A DNA stretch of 64,000 nucleotides, from positions 1-64,000 of the forward strand of contig NZ_KQ058900.1 of assembly GCF_000982955.1 (NCBI RefSeq). The letters run 5' to 3'. How positions within the stretch are numbered: the stretch's first letter is position 1; every line of letters begins with the position of its first letter. The stretch is from Micromonospora sp. HK10. Its GTDB lineage: Bacteria > Actinomycetota > Actinomycetes > Mycobacteriales > Micromonosporaceae. Made by a program: the position numbers and the translations under genes. The notes under the pieces are model-generated. The model was given only the letters and a program-made list of their open reading frames with translations. It made no database searches and was not told the DNA's origin. Below, piece after piece: positions 53,473 through 61,618 of the stretch.

Positions 53473-55993
53473 GGCGGACCGCGGCCAGGTCTCCCCCGGT
53501 GTCGGTGCGCAGGACGCGGGCGCCGTCGCGGCGCAACCGATCCAGCAGGCCCGCGTTCGGGTGCCCGTAGTCGTTGCCGACACCAACCGACACCAGCGCC
53601 ACGGCCGGTCGGACGGCGGCCAGGAACTCCGGATCCTGGTACGCGGAGCCGTGGTGGGCGACCTTGAGCACGTCGGCCCGGACGGCCTCCGGGGGGCCAC
53701 GTTCCAGCAACGCCCGCTGCTCCTCCGTCTCGGCGTCCCCGGCCAGCAGGATCCGCACCCCGGACACCGTCGCCACGAGCACCAGCGAGTTGTTGTTCGG
53801 GTCCGACCGGCTGCCGCGCAACGGGTAGGGCGGCCCGAGGGCGGTCAGCGCCACGCCCGGAGCCCGCCAGCTCCAGCCCACCGGGACGGCCCGCAGCCCG
53901 GCGGCACCGGCTCGGGCCACCGCGCGCACCTGGGCGGCACCGTAGGGCGGCTCGGCCCACTCCGGGGTCACCACCTCCCGTACCCGTCGGCCCCGGAACA
54001 CCCCGGCGATCCCGCCCACGTGGTCGGCGTGGAAGTGGCTGATCACGAGGAGCGGCACCTCGCGTACGCCGAGCCGGCGCAGGCAGCCGTCCACCCCTGA
54101 GGGGTCCGGGCCGGCGTCGACCACCACCGCCCGGCCCGGGGTGACCGGCAACACGATCGCGTCCCCCTGCCCGACCGCGCAGGCCACGACCACCCACCCG
54201 GGCGGCGGCCAGCCGGGCGCGAGCAGCCGGACCGGCAGCGCGCCGAGCACCACGGCGACCGTGCCGACCGCCACCAGCCGCCGGAGCAGTGGTCGCCGGC
54301 TGGCGAGCAGCAGGGCCACGGTGAGCCCGGCGAGCAGCAGGGCTCCGGCGGCCCCGCCCGGCCAGGGCAGCGTCCCGGCGGGCAACTGCGCGCCCTGTTC
54401 GGCGATGAGCAGTAGCCACCGGGCCGGCCAGCTCGCCAGCCAGGCGGCGAACTCGGCACCCGCCGGCCAGACCGGTGACACCACGGCGGCCAGCACCCCC
54501 AGCACCGTGGCGGGCGCGACGGCCGGCACCGCCAGCAGGTTCGCCGGCACGGCGACCAGGCTCACCGTCCCGGAGAGACCGGCGATCACCGGACCGCAGG
54601 CGAGTTGCGCGGCGGCCGGCACCGCAAGGGCCTCGGCCAACCCCGGCGGTACGCCCCGGCGGCGCAGGGCGTCCCGCCATCCCGGTGCGAAGAGCAGCAA
54701 CCCGCCGGTGGCGCAGACGGAGAGCGTGAAGCCCGGATCGCCGGCCAGGTCCGGATCGACCAGCAGCAGCACGGTGACCGCGGCGGCGAGCGCGGGTAAC
54801 GCGGCCCGGGGCCGGCCGGCGGCGAGCGCGGCCAACCCGATCGCGCCCATCGCCGCGGCGCGTACCACGCTCGGGGATGGCCGGACCAGGATGACGAATC
54901 CGACCAGGGCCAGTACGCAGAGCACCGCGGCCGTCCGGGGACCGGCCCGGGCCCACCGGGCCAGCAGCAGCACCGCCCCCACCACGATGGCCACGTTCGA
55001 GCCGGAGACGGCGTTCAGATGGGTCATGCCGGTGGTACGGAAGTCCTCCACCACGGCCGGGGGCAGTCGGCTGGTGTCCCCGACGACGAGGCCGGGCAGC
55101 AACCCACCCGGCTCGTCGGGCAGCGGGTCGCAGGCGCGGTGCAGGCCGGACCGGAACGCGCCGGCGGCCCGCTGCACCCACGGGGGCCGACCGCGCACGG
55201 TGGGCGGACCGGTCGCGGTGAGCACCGCGGCGGTCAGGTCACCGCCGCGCGGCGCGGCCAGCCGCCCCCGAGCGGTCACCCGCTGACCGGGGAGCAGGTT
55301 CCGCCAGGCTGGATCGGTCGCCAGCACCAGGCCGCGCACCGACCCGGTGATCCGCCGGCCACTGACCGCGCTGCCCGTCCCGGTCCCGACCCCGGTTCCG
55401 GTTCCGGTTCCGGTTGCGGTTCCGCTTCCGCGTCCGCGTCCGGTTCCGCCTCCGCTCCCGGTTCCGCCTCCGCTTCCGCTTCCGGTTCCGCTTCCGCCTC
55501 CGCTTCCGGTTCCGGTTCCGCCTCCGCTTCCGGTTCCGGTTCCGGTTGCAGGTTCGGTGAGGACGAGCAGGTCGGCCCGGACCAGCAGGGTGGCTGGTCG
55601 GCCGGGCGCACCCCGCACCGGGCGCGGGTCGTCCCGTACCACCAACTCGGCGGTGACCGGCGCCCGCGCGGTGGTCAGCGCCCGCACCGGCGCGGCATCG
55701 CGGACCTGCACCCGGGCCGCGGTCGCCGCCCCACCGCAGAGCACGCCGAGGAGCGCCGCGACGGCGATCCAGCCGTACCGCCGGGCCGGGATCGACGGCC
55801 GCCCGAGGACGCCGCAGAGATGCAGGCCGAGCACCGTGGCCAGGCCGGCGGCCGACCCGGCCACGGCGGCGGTCTCGCCGGCGGTGAGGCGCAGCCCGGC
55901 CAGGGCGGTGAGCCAGGCGGCCACCGCGAGCCCGGCCAACCGCAGGTCGGGGACCGCCTCGGCCGCCTCGTCGGCCCGTTCGCCCGGCGTCAC
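53417..55993 (-). CDS. comEC: ComEC/Rec2 DNA-uptake channel and nuclease
   Basis: An 858-residue protein. An N-terminal OB-like DUF4131 domain (about 60-260) is followed by a competence membrane domain with about ten helices, including HLNAVSGSNVAIVVGAVLL near 315-333, and a C-terminal metallo-beta-lactamase domain with SHFHADHVGGIAGVF near 655-670 and a late AHHGS. An insertion of about 60 residues made of Gly-Thr and Gly-Ser repeats (149-208) splits the OB domain and is unusual. GTG at 55993 overlaps the comEA stop. Confidence 0.94.
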   Translation of the reverse strand: MTPGERADEAAEAVPDLRLAGLAVAAWLTALAGLRLTAGETAAVAGSAAGLATVLGLHLCGVLGRPSIPARRYGWIAVAALLGVLCGGAATAARVQVRDAAPVRALTTARAPVTAELVVRDDPRPVRGAPGRPATLLVRADLLVLTEPATGTGTGSGGGTGTGSGGGSGTGSGSGGGTGSGGGTGRGRGSGTATGTGTGTGVGTGTGSAVSGRRITGSVRGLVLATDPAWRNLLPGQRVTARGRLAAPRGGDLTAAVLTATGPPTVRGRPPWVQRAAGAFRSGLHRACDPLPDEPGGLLPGLVVGDTSRLPPAVVEDFRTTGMTHLNAVSGSNVAIVVGAVLLLARWARAGPRTAAVLCVLALVGFVILVRPSPSVVRAAAMGAIGLAALAAGRPRAALPALAAAVTVLLLVDPDLAGDPGFTLSVCATGGLLLFAPGWRDALRRRGVPPGLAEALAVPAAAQLACGPVIAGLSGTVSLVAVPANLLAVPAVAPATVLGVLAAVVSPVWPAGAEFAAWLASWPARWLLLIAEQGAQLPAGTLPWPGGAAGALLLAGLTVALLLASRRPLLRRLVAVGTVAVVLGALPVRLLAPGWPPPGWVVVACAVGQGDAIVLPVTPGRAVVVDAGPDPSGVDGCLRRLGVREVPLLVISHFHADHVGGIAGVFRGRRVREVVTPEWAEPPYGAAQVRAVARAGAAGLRAVPVGWSWRAPGVALTALGPPYPLRGSRSDPNNNSLVLVATVSGVRILLAGDAETEEQRALLERGPPEAVRADVLKVAHHGSAYQDPEFLAAVRPAVALVSVGVGNDYGHPNAGLLDRLRRDGARVLRTDTGGDLAAVRHGSGLAVVARGVGPGRRS
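55370..55549. repeat. Hexanucleotide repeat tract inside comEC
   Basis: About 180 bp of CCGGTT/CCGCTT/CCGCCT units in place of normal sequence, read on the minus strand as Gly-Thr, Gly-Ser and Gly-Gly pairs. All interruptions keep frame. Such tracts expand by replication slippage, so length is expected to vary between strains. Confidence 0.9.
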
Positions 55994-57114
55994 ACCGTCA
56001 CCAGGTCTTTGAGTTGCTCGTACCGGGCGTCGCCGATGCCGTCGACCTGGCGCAGGTCGGATACGGACCGGAAGCCGCCGTGCCGCTCGCGGTGGTCCAG
56101 ATTCCGCTGGGCGAGCACCGGGCCGACCCCGGGCAGCGCGTCGAGCTGGGCCAGGGTGGCGGTGTTCAGGTTCACCGGACCGCCCGGCGCCGCCGCAGCA
56201 CCGGCCCCGGGAGCGGTTCCGGCCGCCCCGGGCGCGCCCGCCGGGACCGGTGGGGCGGTGACGCCGACCAGGATGAGTTCACCGTCGGTGACCTTGCGGG
56301 CCGGGTTGAGCAGGGCCACGTCAACGCCAGGCAGCGCGCCGCCGGCCGCCTCGATCGCGTCGCCGACCCGGGCTCCGGCGGGGAGGCGGACCAGCCCGGG
56401 ACGGCGTACCTTGCCGGCGACCGCAACCACGAGCGGGGCGTTCGTGGCGGACGGGGGCGCCGGGGCGGGCTGCGCCGGCTCCGCGGTGGCGGCGACCGGG
56501 CGGACCGGTTCGGTCTGCGGCCGGGAGCGCCAGGCCCAGACCGCGGCGACCAGCACCACCACGGCGGCGACGGCGGCCAGCGCACGGACGCCCCGCCGGC
56601 CGGGGTCGAACGCCCCGGGCCCGGGCAACCGGGAGACCGCCGGCCCGTCGCTCACCCGACCCGCCGCCGGCGGGGCCGTCGACCTGTCGCCCGACCGGGA
56701 GACCGCCGACCGGTCACTTAATTGACCGGCCGGTCCGGGTCGTGTCTCGGCGTTCCGCGCCGACGCCGACCAGGGCTCGCCGGGTCCGCCAACCCCGTCC
56801 ACCGGCTCGCCGGATTCGTTGGCGCGGCCGACCGGTCCGGCGGGCCCGCCGGCAGCGCCCACTGCCACGGCCGGTGCGGCGCGCGAGGCCGCCCCGCCCG
56901 GCGAGGCAGGCCCGCCCGGCGAGGCAGGCCCGATCGGCCCGCCCGGCCCGATCGGCCGGGCAGGCCCGCCCGGTTCGACCGGCCACGCAGGCCCGCCCGG
57001 CCCGACCGGGGAGGCAGCCCCGCCCGGCCCGACCGGCGAGACAGGCCCGGCCGCCACCGGGTCGAACAGCCGCACCAGCCGCTGCCGCACCGTCGTCTCC
57101 TCGTCGTCTGGCAC
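55990..57114 (-). CDS. comEA: ComEA DNA-binding receptor with collagen-like N terminus
   Basis: A 374-residue protein. The N-terminal cytoplasmic part (about 23-75) is built of PxGPGG and GPASPGG triplets, collagen-like. One membrane helix (about 176-196) is followed by a SLBB-like domain (VVAVAGKVRRPGLVRLPAGARVGDAIEAAGG near 235-265), and two helix-hairpin-helix motifs at the C terminus (NLNTATLAQLDALPGVGPVLAQRNLDHRE). GTG at 57114 gives MPDDEETTVRQRLVRLFDP; an earlier start would add 30 residues. It captures DNA for ComEC. Confidence 0.92.
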   Translation of the reverse strand: MPDDEETTVRQRLVRLFDPVAAGPVSPVGPGGAASPVGPGGPAWPVEPGGPARPIGPGGPIGPASPGGPASPGGAASRAAPAVAVGAAGGPAGPVGRANESGEPVDGVGGPGEPWSASARNAETRPGPAGQLSDRSAVSRSGDRSTAPPAAGRVSDGPAVSRLPGPGAFDPGRRGVRALAAVAAVVVLVAAVWAWRSRPQTEPVRPVAATAEPAQPAPAPPSATNAPLVVAVAGKVRRPGLVRLPAGARVGDAIEAAGGALPGVDVALLNPARKVTDGELILVGVTAPPVPAGAPGAAGTAPGAGAAAAPGGPVNLNTATLAQLDALPGVGPVLAQRNLDHRERHGGFRSVSDLRQVDGIGDARYEQLKDLVTV

Positions 57115-57246
57115 GGTTCGGGAGGCTACGGCGAGGAGGGGCGCCTGCTCCGGACTCCGGGGGTCCCCTGTGGATGACGGCGGCGGCTGTGGACAAGCCC
57201 CCACTCAGGTTCGACGTGTGCTAGCGGCCGGCGCCCGCCGGACCGG

Positions 57247-58023
57247 TCAGCGCGCTTCCGGGTCCACACCGAGGGCCGCCCGGCCGCCGTCGACCGGCAG
57301 GGTCACCCCGTTGACGAAGGCGGCCCGCTCGGACAGCAGGAACGCGACCACCTCGGCCACCTCGCCGGTACGCCCGATCCGCCCGACCGGATGCAGCCGG
57401 GTCAGCTCCGACGTCACCCGGTCGGCCTCGGCCGGATCGAGCCCGGCGAGGAAGGCGTCGTGCCGTTCGGTGTGGATGGAGCCGAGCGCGACCGCGTTGG
57501 CGCGGATCCCCCGCCCGCCGTAGTCGACGGCGAGCGCCCGGGTCAGCCCTTCGACGGCGGCCTTCGCGGTGGCGTACGGCAGCGCGCCCGGCACGGCCCG
57601 GCGGGCCTGGTGGGAGGAGACGTTGACGATCGCGCCGCCGGTGCCGGCGGCCAGGAACCGGCGTACCGCGGTGCCGGCACCGATCACGGCGGGGCGCAGG
57701 TTCGCGGCGATCAGGTCGAACACCTCGGTGGCGGGCGCGGTGTGCAGGGCGGCGTCCCGGAAGACGGCCGCGTTGTTCACCCAGCCGGTCAGCGGCGCGG
57801 CCGCCTCGGCGAGGTCGGCGGCGCGGGCCGCGGTCTCCTGGTCGGACGCGTCGCCGGTCACCGCGGACAGCCGACCGGCGGCGGGGTGGTGCGCGAGCCA
57901 GGCCAGCGACGACGGGTCCCGCTCGACGACCACGACGGTGGCGCCGTCGGCCGCCAACCGCTCGACGACCGCCCGCCCGACACCCCGACCGCCGCCCGTC
58001 ACCACGTACGACATCGCGCTCAC
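57247..58023 (-). CDS. Short-chain dehydrogenase/reductase
   Basis: A 258-residue SDR. Cofactor site TGGGRGVG near 9-16, NNAA near 84 (N-N-A-A, a common variant of NNAG), SS...YATAK with the tyrosine near 152. An acidic residue after beta-2 (VVVERD) favours NAD(H). GTG at 58023 overlaps the degV stop by 4 nt, so the two genes are coupled. No substrate can be assigned; the M. tuberculosis counterpart region has eis and degV here. Confidence 0.88.
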   Translation of the reverse strand: MSAMSYVVTGGGRGVGRAVVERLAADGATVVVVERDPSSLAWLAHHPAAGRLSAVTGDASDQETAARAADLAEAAAPLTGWVNNAAVFRDAALHTAPATEVFDLIAANLRPAVIGAGTAVRRFLAAGTGGAIVNVSSHQARRAVPGALPYATAKAAVEGLTRALAVDYGGRGIRANAVALGSIHTERHDAFLAGLDPAEADRVTSELTRLHPVGRIGRTGEVAEVVAFLLSERAAFVNGVTLPVDGGRAALGVDPEAR

Positions 58024-58865
58024 CGCCGGTGCACGACCACGCAGGCCAGGCCCGGTCCGGCGTGCGCGGCGACCACCGCGCCGGCCTCGGTGACGTACGT
58101 GTCGCGCAGGCGGTCACCGAGCCGCTCGGTCAGCGCCGTCACCAGCTGCTCGGCGCGCTGGGGAGCGGCGAGGTGGTGCACGGCCAGGTCCACCTCGGCG
58201 TCGCCGGCCGCCTCGGCGGCGAGGTCGACCAGGCGTGCCACGCCCCGGCTGGCGGTGCGGACCTTGTCCTTGACCACGATCGCGCCGTCCGGCATGTGCA
58301 TGATCGGCTTCACCGAGAGGGCGGTGCCGAACAGCGCCTCGGCCGCGTTGATCCGGCCGCCCCGGCGCAGGAACTCCAGGGTGTCGACGTAGAAGAAGAT
58401 GGTGGTCCGGGCGATCGCGTCGACCGCGGCCCGGCGTACCCCGTCGAGGTCGGTGCCGCGGTCGGCGGCGGCCGCGGCGGCGAGCACCGGGAAGCCGAGG
58501 CCCATGCCGGTGGAGCGGCTGTCCACCACGGCGATCCGGCCGCCGACCGCGGTGGCGGCCAGCCGGGCCGCCTCGACGGTGCCGGACAGCTCGGCCGAGA
58601 GGTGTACGGAGACGACGCCGTCCGCGCCGCCGGCGAGCAGCTCGCGGTAGACCTGGACGAACTGCTCCGGGGCGGGCCGGGAGGTGCTCACCGCGACCCG
58701 CCGGCCGCCGAGCGCCCGGGTGGCGTCCGCCGGGAACGTCTCGACCCCTTCCAGTCCTTCCGCGCCGTTGAGCACGACGGTCAGCGGGACGACGGTGAGC
58801 CGGTGCGCGCGCACCAGCTCGGGCGGGAGGTAGGCGGTGGAGTCGGTGACGACCGCGACGGGCAT
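58020..58865 (-). CDS. DegV-family fatty-acid-binding protein
   Basis: A 281-residue protein. VAVVTDSTAYLPPELV near 3-18 is the family start, VSTSRPAPEQFVQVYRELL near 57-75 supplies the fatty-acid carboxylate site (STSRP), and LSAELSGTVEAARLA near 87-101 and FFYVDTLEFLRRGGRINAAEALFG follow. DegV (FakB) proteins present fatty acids to a kinase; no kinase gene is nearby. ATG at 58865 is preferred; GTG at 58874 would add three residues. Confidence 0.93.
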   Translation of the reverse strand: MPVAVVTDSTAYLPPELVRAHRLTVVPLTVVLNGAEGLEGVETFPADATRALGGRRVAVSTSRPAPEQFVQVYRELLAGGADGVVSVHLSAELSGTVEAARLAATAVGGRIAVVDSRSTGMGLGFPVLAAAAAADRGTDLDGVRRAAVDAIARTTIFFYVDTLEFLRRGGRINAAEALFGTALSVKPIMHMPDGAIVVKDKVRTASRGVARLVDLAAEAAGDAEVDLAVHHLAAPQRAEQLVTALTERLGDRLRDTYVTEAGAVVAAHAGPGLACVVVHRR

Positions 58866-58913
58866 GCCCGGCACGCTAGCCGATGTCGCGGCGCCGCGCC
58901 GGGGCCGAACGGC

Positions 58914-59543
58914 TCAGACCGCGTCGGTCAGCGCGGGTTGGGTGACGAGCCCGACATTGTGGGCGCGCAGGTGCCAACCCCGGACGTCGTCGTGGCGCAG
59001 CTCGGTCCAGTGGCAGTTGGCCAGCGATCCGACGGCCCGCAGCACGCGGTGGTCCCAGCCGAGCAGGTGGCCGATGCCCTGCCGGGCGCCGCCGCCGTGG
59101 GTGGTCACCACGACGGTGCCACCGGCGGCCAGGTCGGCCGCCTCCTGGAAGGCGACGCCGAGCCGCTTGCCCAGGTCGTCGAGGGTCTCGATGCCGGCGC
59201 CGGGGTCGGGGTCGCCAGCGCGCCAGCGGGCGTACTCGGCGGGGAACCGTTCGGCGGCCTCGGTGAGCGACAGGCCCTGCCACTGGCCGAAGTGCCGTTC
59301 GCGCAGCCGGGCGTCGGGGCGTACCGGCAGGCCGGTGACGGCGGCGAGCGCCGCCGCGGTGTCGGCGGCGCGGCGCAGGTCGCTGGCCACGATGGCGTCC
59401 GGGCGCAGCGCGGCCAGCACCGGCGCGACCGCGCGGGCCTGCTCGCGGCCGAGGTCGTTGAGCGGTACGTCGGTCTGTCCCTGGACCCGGCCGGCGGCGT
59501 TCCAGTCGGTGTTGCCGTGCCGCCAGATGATCAGGCGGGTCAT
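58914..59543 (-). CDS. Histidine phosphatase, GpgP-like
   Basis: A 209-residue phosphoglycerate-mutase-fold phosphatase. IIWRHGNTDWN at 5-15 contains the phospho-accepting H9; LRERHFGQWQG near 80-90 and VTTHGGGARQG near 145-155 supply the remaining catalytic residues. Its position between rsfS and degV equals that of glucosyl-3-phosphoglycerate phosphatase GpgP in M. tuberculosis, so that is the likely role. The ATG overlaps the rsfS stop (ATGA). Confidence 0.88.
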   Translation of the reverse strand: MTRLIIWRHGNTDWNAAGRVQGQTDVPLNDLGREQARAVAPVLAALRPDAIVASDLRRAADTAAALAAVTGLPVRPDARLRERHFGQWQGLSLTEAAERFPAEYARWRAGDPDPGAGIETLDDLGKRLGVAFQEAADLAAGGTVVVTTHGGGARQGIGHLLGWDHRVLRAVGSLANCHWTELRHDDVRGWHLRAHNVGLVTQPALTDAV

Positions 59544-59944
59544 TCGGCGGCGGCGGTGCCGGCGGTGGAGTCGGCGAGGTCCCGGTCCACGAACGGGACC
59601 TGGGGGCAGTCCTTCCAGAGCCGGTCGAGGGCGTAGAACTCGCGCTCCTCGGTGTGCTGGACGTGCACCACGACGTCGACGTAGTCGAGCAGCACCCAGC
59701 GGCCGCCCCGCTCGCCCTCGCGCCGGACCGGCTTGGCCTTCTCCGGCAGCTCCAGCAGGCGCTCCTCGATGGCGTCGACGATGGCCAGCACCTGACGCTC
59801 GTTCGGGGCGGCGGCCAGCACGAACGCGTCGGTGATGGCGAGCTGGTCGCCTACATCGATGATGACGATGTCCTGCGCCTTCTTGTCCGCCGCCGCCTGG
59901 GCCGCGGCGATGGCGAGCTCGTGGGCGCGTTCGGAAATTGTCAC
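59540..59944 (-). CDS. rsfS: Ribosome silencing factor RsfS
   Basis: A 134-residue protein that binds L14 and blocks subunit joining in starvation. DIVIIDVGDQLAITDAFVLAAAPNERQV near 24-51 and GRWVLLDYVDVVVHVQHTEEREFYALDRLW near 80-109 are the family core. GTG at 59944 has AGGAGA a few bases upstream. Followed by the phosphatase gene with 4-nt overlap; nadD lies upstream. Confidence 0.96.
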   Translation of the reverse strand: MTISERAHELAIAAAQAAADKKAQDIVIIDVGDQLAITDAFVLAAAPNERQVLAIVDAIEERLLELPEKAKPVRREGERGGRWVLLDYVDVVVHVQHTEEREFYALDRLWKDCPQVPFVDRDLADSTAGTAAAE

Positions 59945-60055
59945 CGTTCTCCTTCGATCAACCGTGCGATCCTCCAAGCGTCTCACACCCGGCGCGGCGA
60001 CGACTTGCCAGTTCTGGTCGATTTCAGGGACAACGGCTCACATTCCGGGGCGAAG

Positions 60056-60652
60056 TCACCGCTGGTAGAGGCGCCGTTTTGCGATGTACTGCACCACACC
60101 GTCCGGCACCAGGTACCAGACCGGCTCACCGCGGGCCACCCGGGCCCGGCAGTCGGTCGAGGAGATCGCCATGGCCGGCACCTGGACCAGGCTGACCGTG
60201 TCGGCCGGGAGGTGCTTGTCGGTGAGTTCGAAGCCAGGCCGGGTCACCCCGATGAAGTGGGCCAGCTCGAACATCTTGTCCACCTCCTTCCAGGACAGGA
60301 TGCGCTCCAGCGCGTCCGCCCCGGTGATGAAGAAGAGCTGGACCTTGGGGCCGTACTCGGCGTGCAGGTCGCGGAGGGTGTCGACGGTGTACGTCGGGCC
60401 GTTCCGGTCGATGTCGACCCGGCTGACCTGGAACCGGGGGTTGGAGGCGGTGGCGATCACCGTCATGAGGTAGCGGTCCTCGGCGGGGGTGACCGTCTCG
60501 TCCGCCTTCTGCCAGGGCTGCCCGGTGGGCACGAAGACCACCTCGTCCAGGCCGAACCGGTCGGCCACCTCGCTGGCGGCCACCAGGTGCCCGTGGTGGA
60601 TGGGGTCGAAGGTCCCGCCCATGATCCCGATCCGCCGGATGTCTTCCTCCAC
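60056..60652 (-). CDS. nadD: Nicotinate-mononucleotide adenylyltransferase
   Basis: A 198-residue enzyme of NAD biosynthesis: NaMN + ATP gives deamido-NAD. GIMGGTFDPIHHGHL near 9-23 contains the nucleotidyl-transferase HxGH motif (H19-H22), and AISSTDCRARVARGE near 160-174 is the ISSTxxR motif. GTG at 60652 gives MEEDIRRIGIMGGTF. The nadD-rsfS-gpgP order is the actinobacterial standard. Confidence 0.96.
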   Translation of the reverse strand: MEEDIRRIGIMGGTFDPIHHGHLVAASEVADRFGLDEVVFVPTGQPWQKADETVTPAEDRYLMTVIATASNPRFQVSRVDIDRNGPTYTVDTLRDLHAEYGPKVQLFFITGADALERILSWKEVDKMFELAHFIGVTRPGFELTDKHLPADTVSLVQVPAMAISSTDCRARVARGEPVWYLVPDGVVQYIAKRRLYQR

Positions 60653-60778
60653 TCCGCGATCGTAGGCCCGCAGCCGCGGCGACCGGTCGGGCCCCGGACG
60701 GGGCGCCGGCGCCCGGCGGAGGCTTCCCCCATCGAGGATGTTCCGGGGCGGGCTTCCCCGCGACCACTCCGATCCGTA

Positions 60779-60794
60779 TACTCGTCTGCGAGTA
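60779..60794 (+). promoter_or_regulatory. Palindrome upstream of padR gene
   Basis: TACTCG-TCTG-CGAGTA is a perfect 6-bp inverted repeat with a 4-nt spacer, 33 bp before the PadR start codon. PadR regulators usually bind such ATAC/GTAT-type palindromes in their own promoters, so autoregulation is likely. Confidence 0.6.
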
Positions 60795-60826
60795 ATCGGA
60801 GACGAGCAGTGTCGAGGGAGGCGGGG

Positions 60827-61465
60827 ATGGCGGCGCGACGGAAGGTCAACAATCTGCTGGCGCTGGCCGTGCTCTCCGCCCTCGTCCAGCAGCCGATGCA
60901 CCCCTACGAGATCGCCACCGCGCTCCGTTCCTGGGGCAAGGACGAGGACATGGCGATCAAGTGGGGGTCGTTCTACACCGTCGTCCGCAACATGGAGCGG
61001 CACGGCCTGATCGCGGCCGTGGAGAGCGTCCGTGCGGGCCGGCGGCCGGAGCGCACCGTCTACCGGATCACCGATGCCGGGCGGGCGGAGCTGGTCGACT
61101 GGGCCCGCGAGCTGGTCGGCGACCCGGTCTCCGAGCAGTCCCGCTTCCGGGCCGGCCTGTCCGTGCTCGCCGCGCTGCACCCCGACGACGCCAGCACGCT
61201 GCTGCGGCAGCGGCTGGACCGGGTGGAGGCCGGCATCGCGGCCGGCCGGGCGGCGCTCGCCGAGCACCTGCGCACGGTGCCCCGCCTCTTCCTCATCGAG
61301 TCGGAATACGACCTCGCCGTCCGCGAGGCGGAGGCCGCCTGGCTGCGCGACCTGCTCGCGGAGCTCGACACCGGCCGTTACCCGGGGCTCGACCAGTGGC
61401 GGGCCTACCACGAGGGCGGCGGGACGGCGGACGGGACCGCAGAAGGGAGCGGCCCCGCGCAGTAG
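60827..61465 (+). CDS. PadR-family transcriptional regulator
   Basis: A 212-residue PadR-like repressor. The winged helix reads NNLLALAVLSALVQQPMHPYEIATALR near 8-34, IKWGSFYTVVRNMERHGLI near 44-62 (recognition region) and RPERTVYRITDAGRAELVDW near 72-91; a longer C-terminal coiled-coil dimerisation domain (Vir type) follows. ATG at 60827 has GAGGGAGG upstream. It probably controls itself and the flavin monooxygenase gene 154 bp downstream. Confidence 0.9.
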   Translation: MAARRKVNNLLALAVLSALVQQPMHPYEIATALRSWGKDEDMAIKWGSFYTVVRNMERHGLIAAVESVRAGRRPERTVYRITDAGRAELVDWARELVGDPVSEQSRFRAGLSVLAALHPDDASTLLRQRLDRVEAGIAAGRAALAEHLRTVPRLFLIESEYDLAVREAEAAWLRDLLAELDTGRYPGLDQWRAYHEGGGTADGTAEGSGPAQ

Positions 61466-61471
61466 TTGGAC

Positions 61472-61507
61472 GGCCCCGGCACGGTGCGCCAACACCAGGC
61501 CGGGGCC
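61472..61507 (+). terminator. Possible padR terminator
   Basis: GGCCCCGGC and GCCGGGGCC pair in a 9-bp stem around an 18-nt loop just after the padR stop. Termination may be partial, because the downstream monooxygenase has no obvious promoter of its own. Confidence 0.4.
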
Positions 61508-61618
61508 CTTACCCCGAACCGACACCCGAGGGCGCCCGGCCCGAAGCGACCACCTTGAGGATAGCTGGGCTCCCTCCGGGTCGGTTCACCACGACCACCG
61601 ACCATCCCGGGAGGGACC

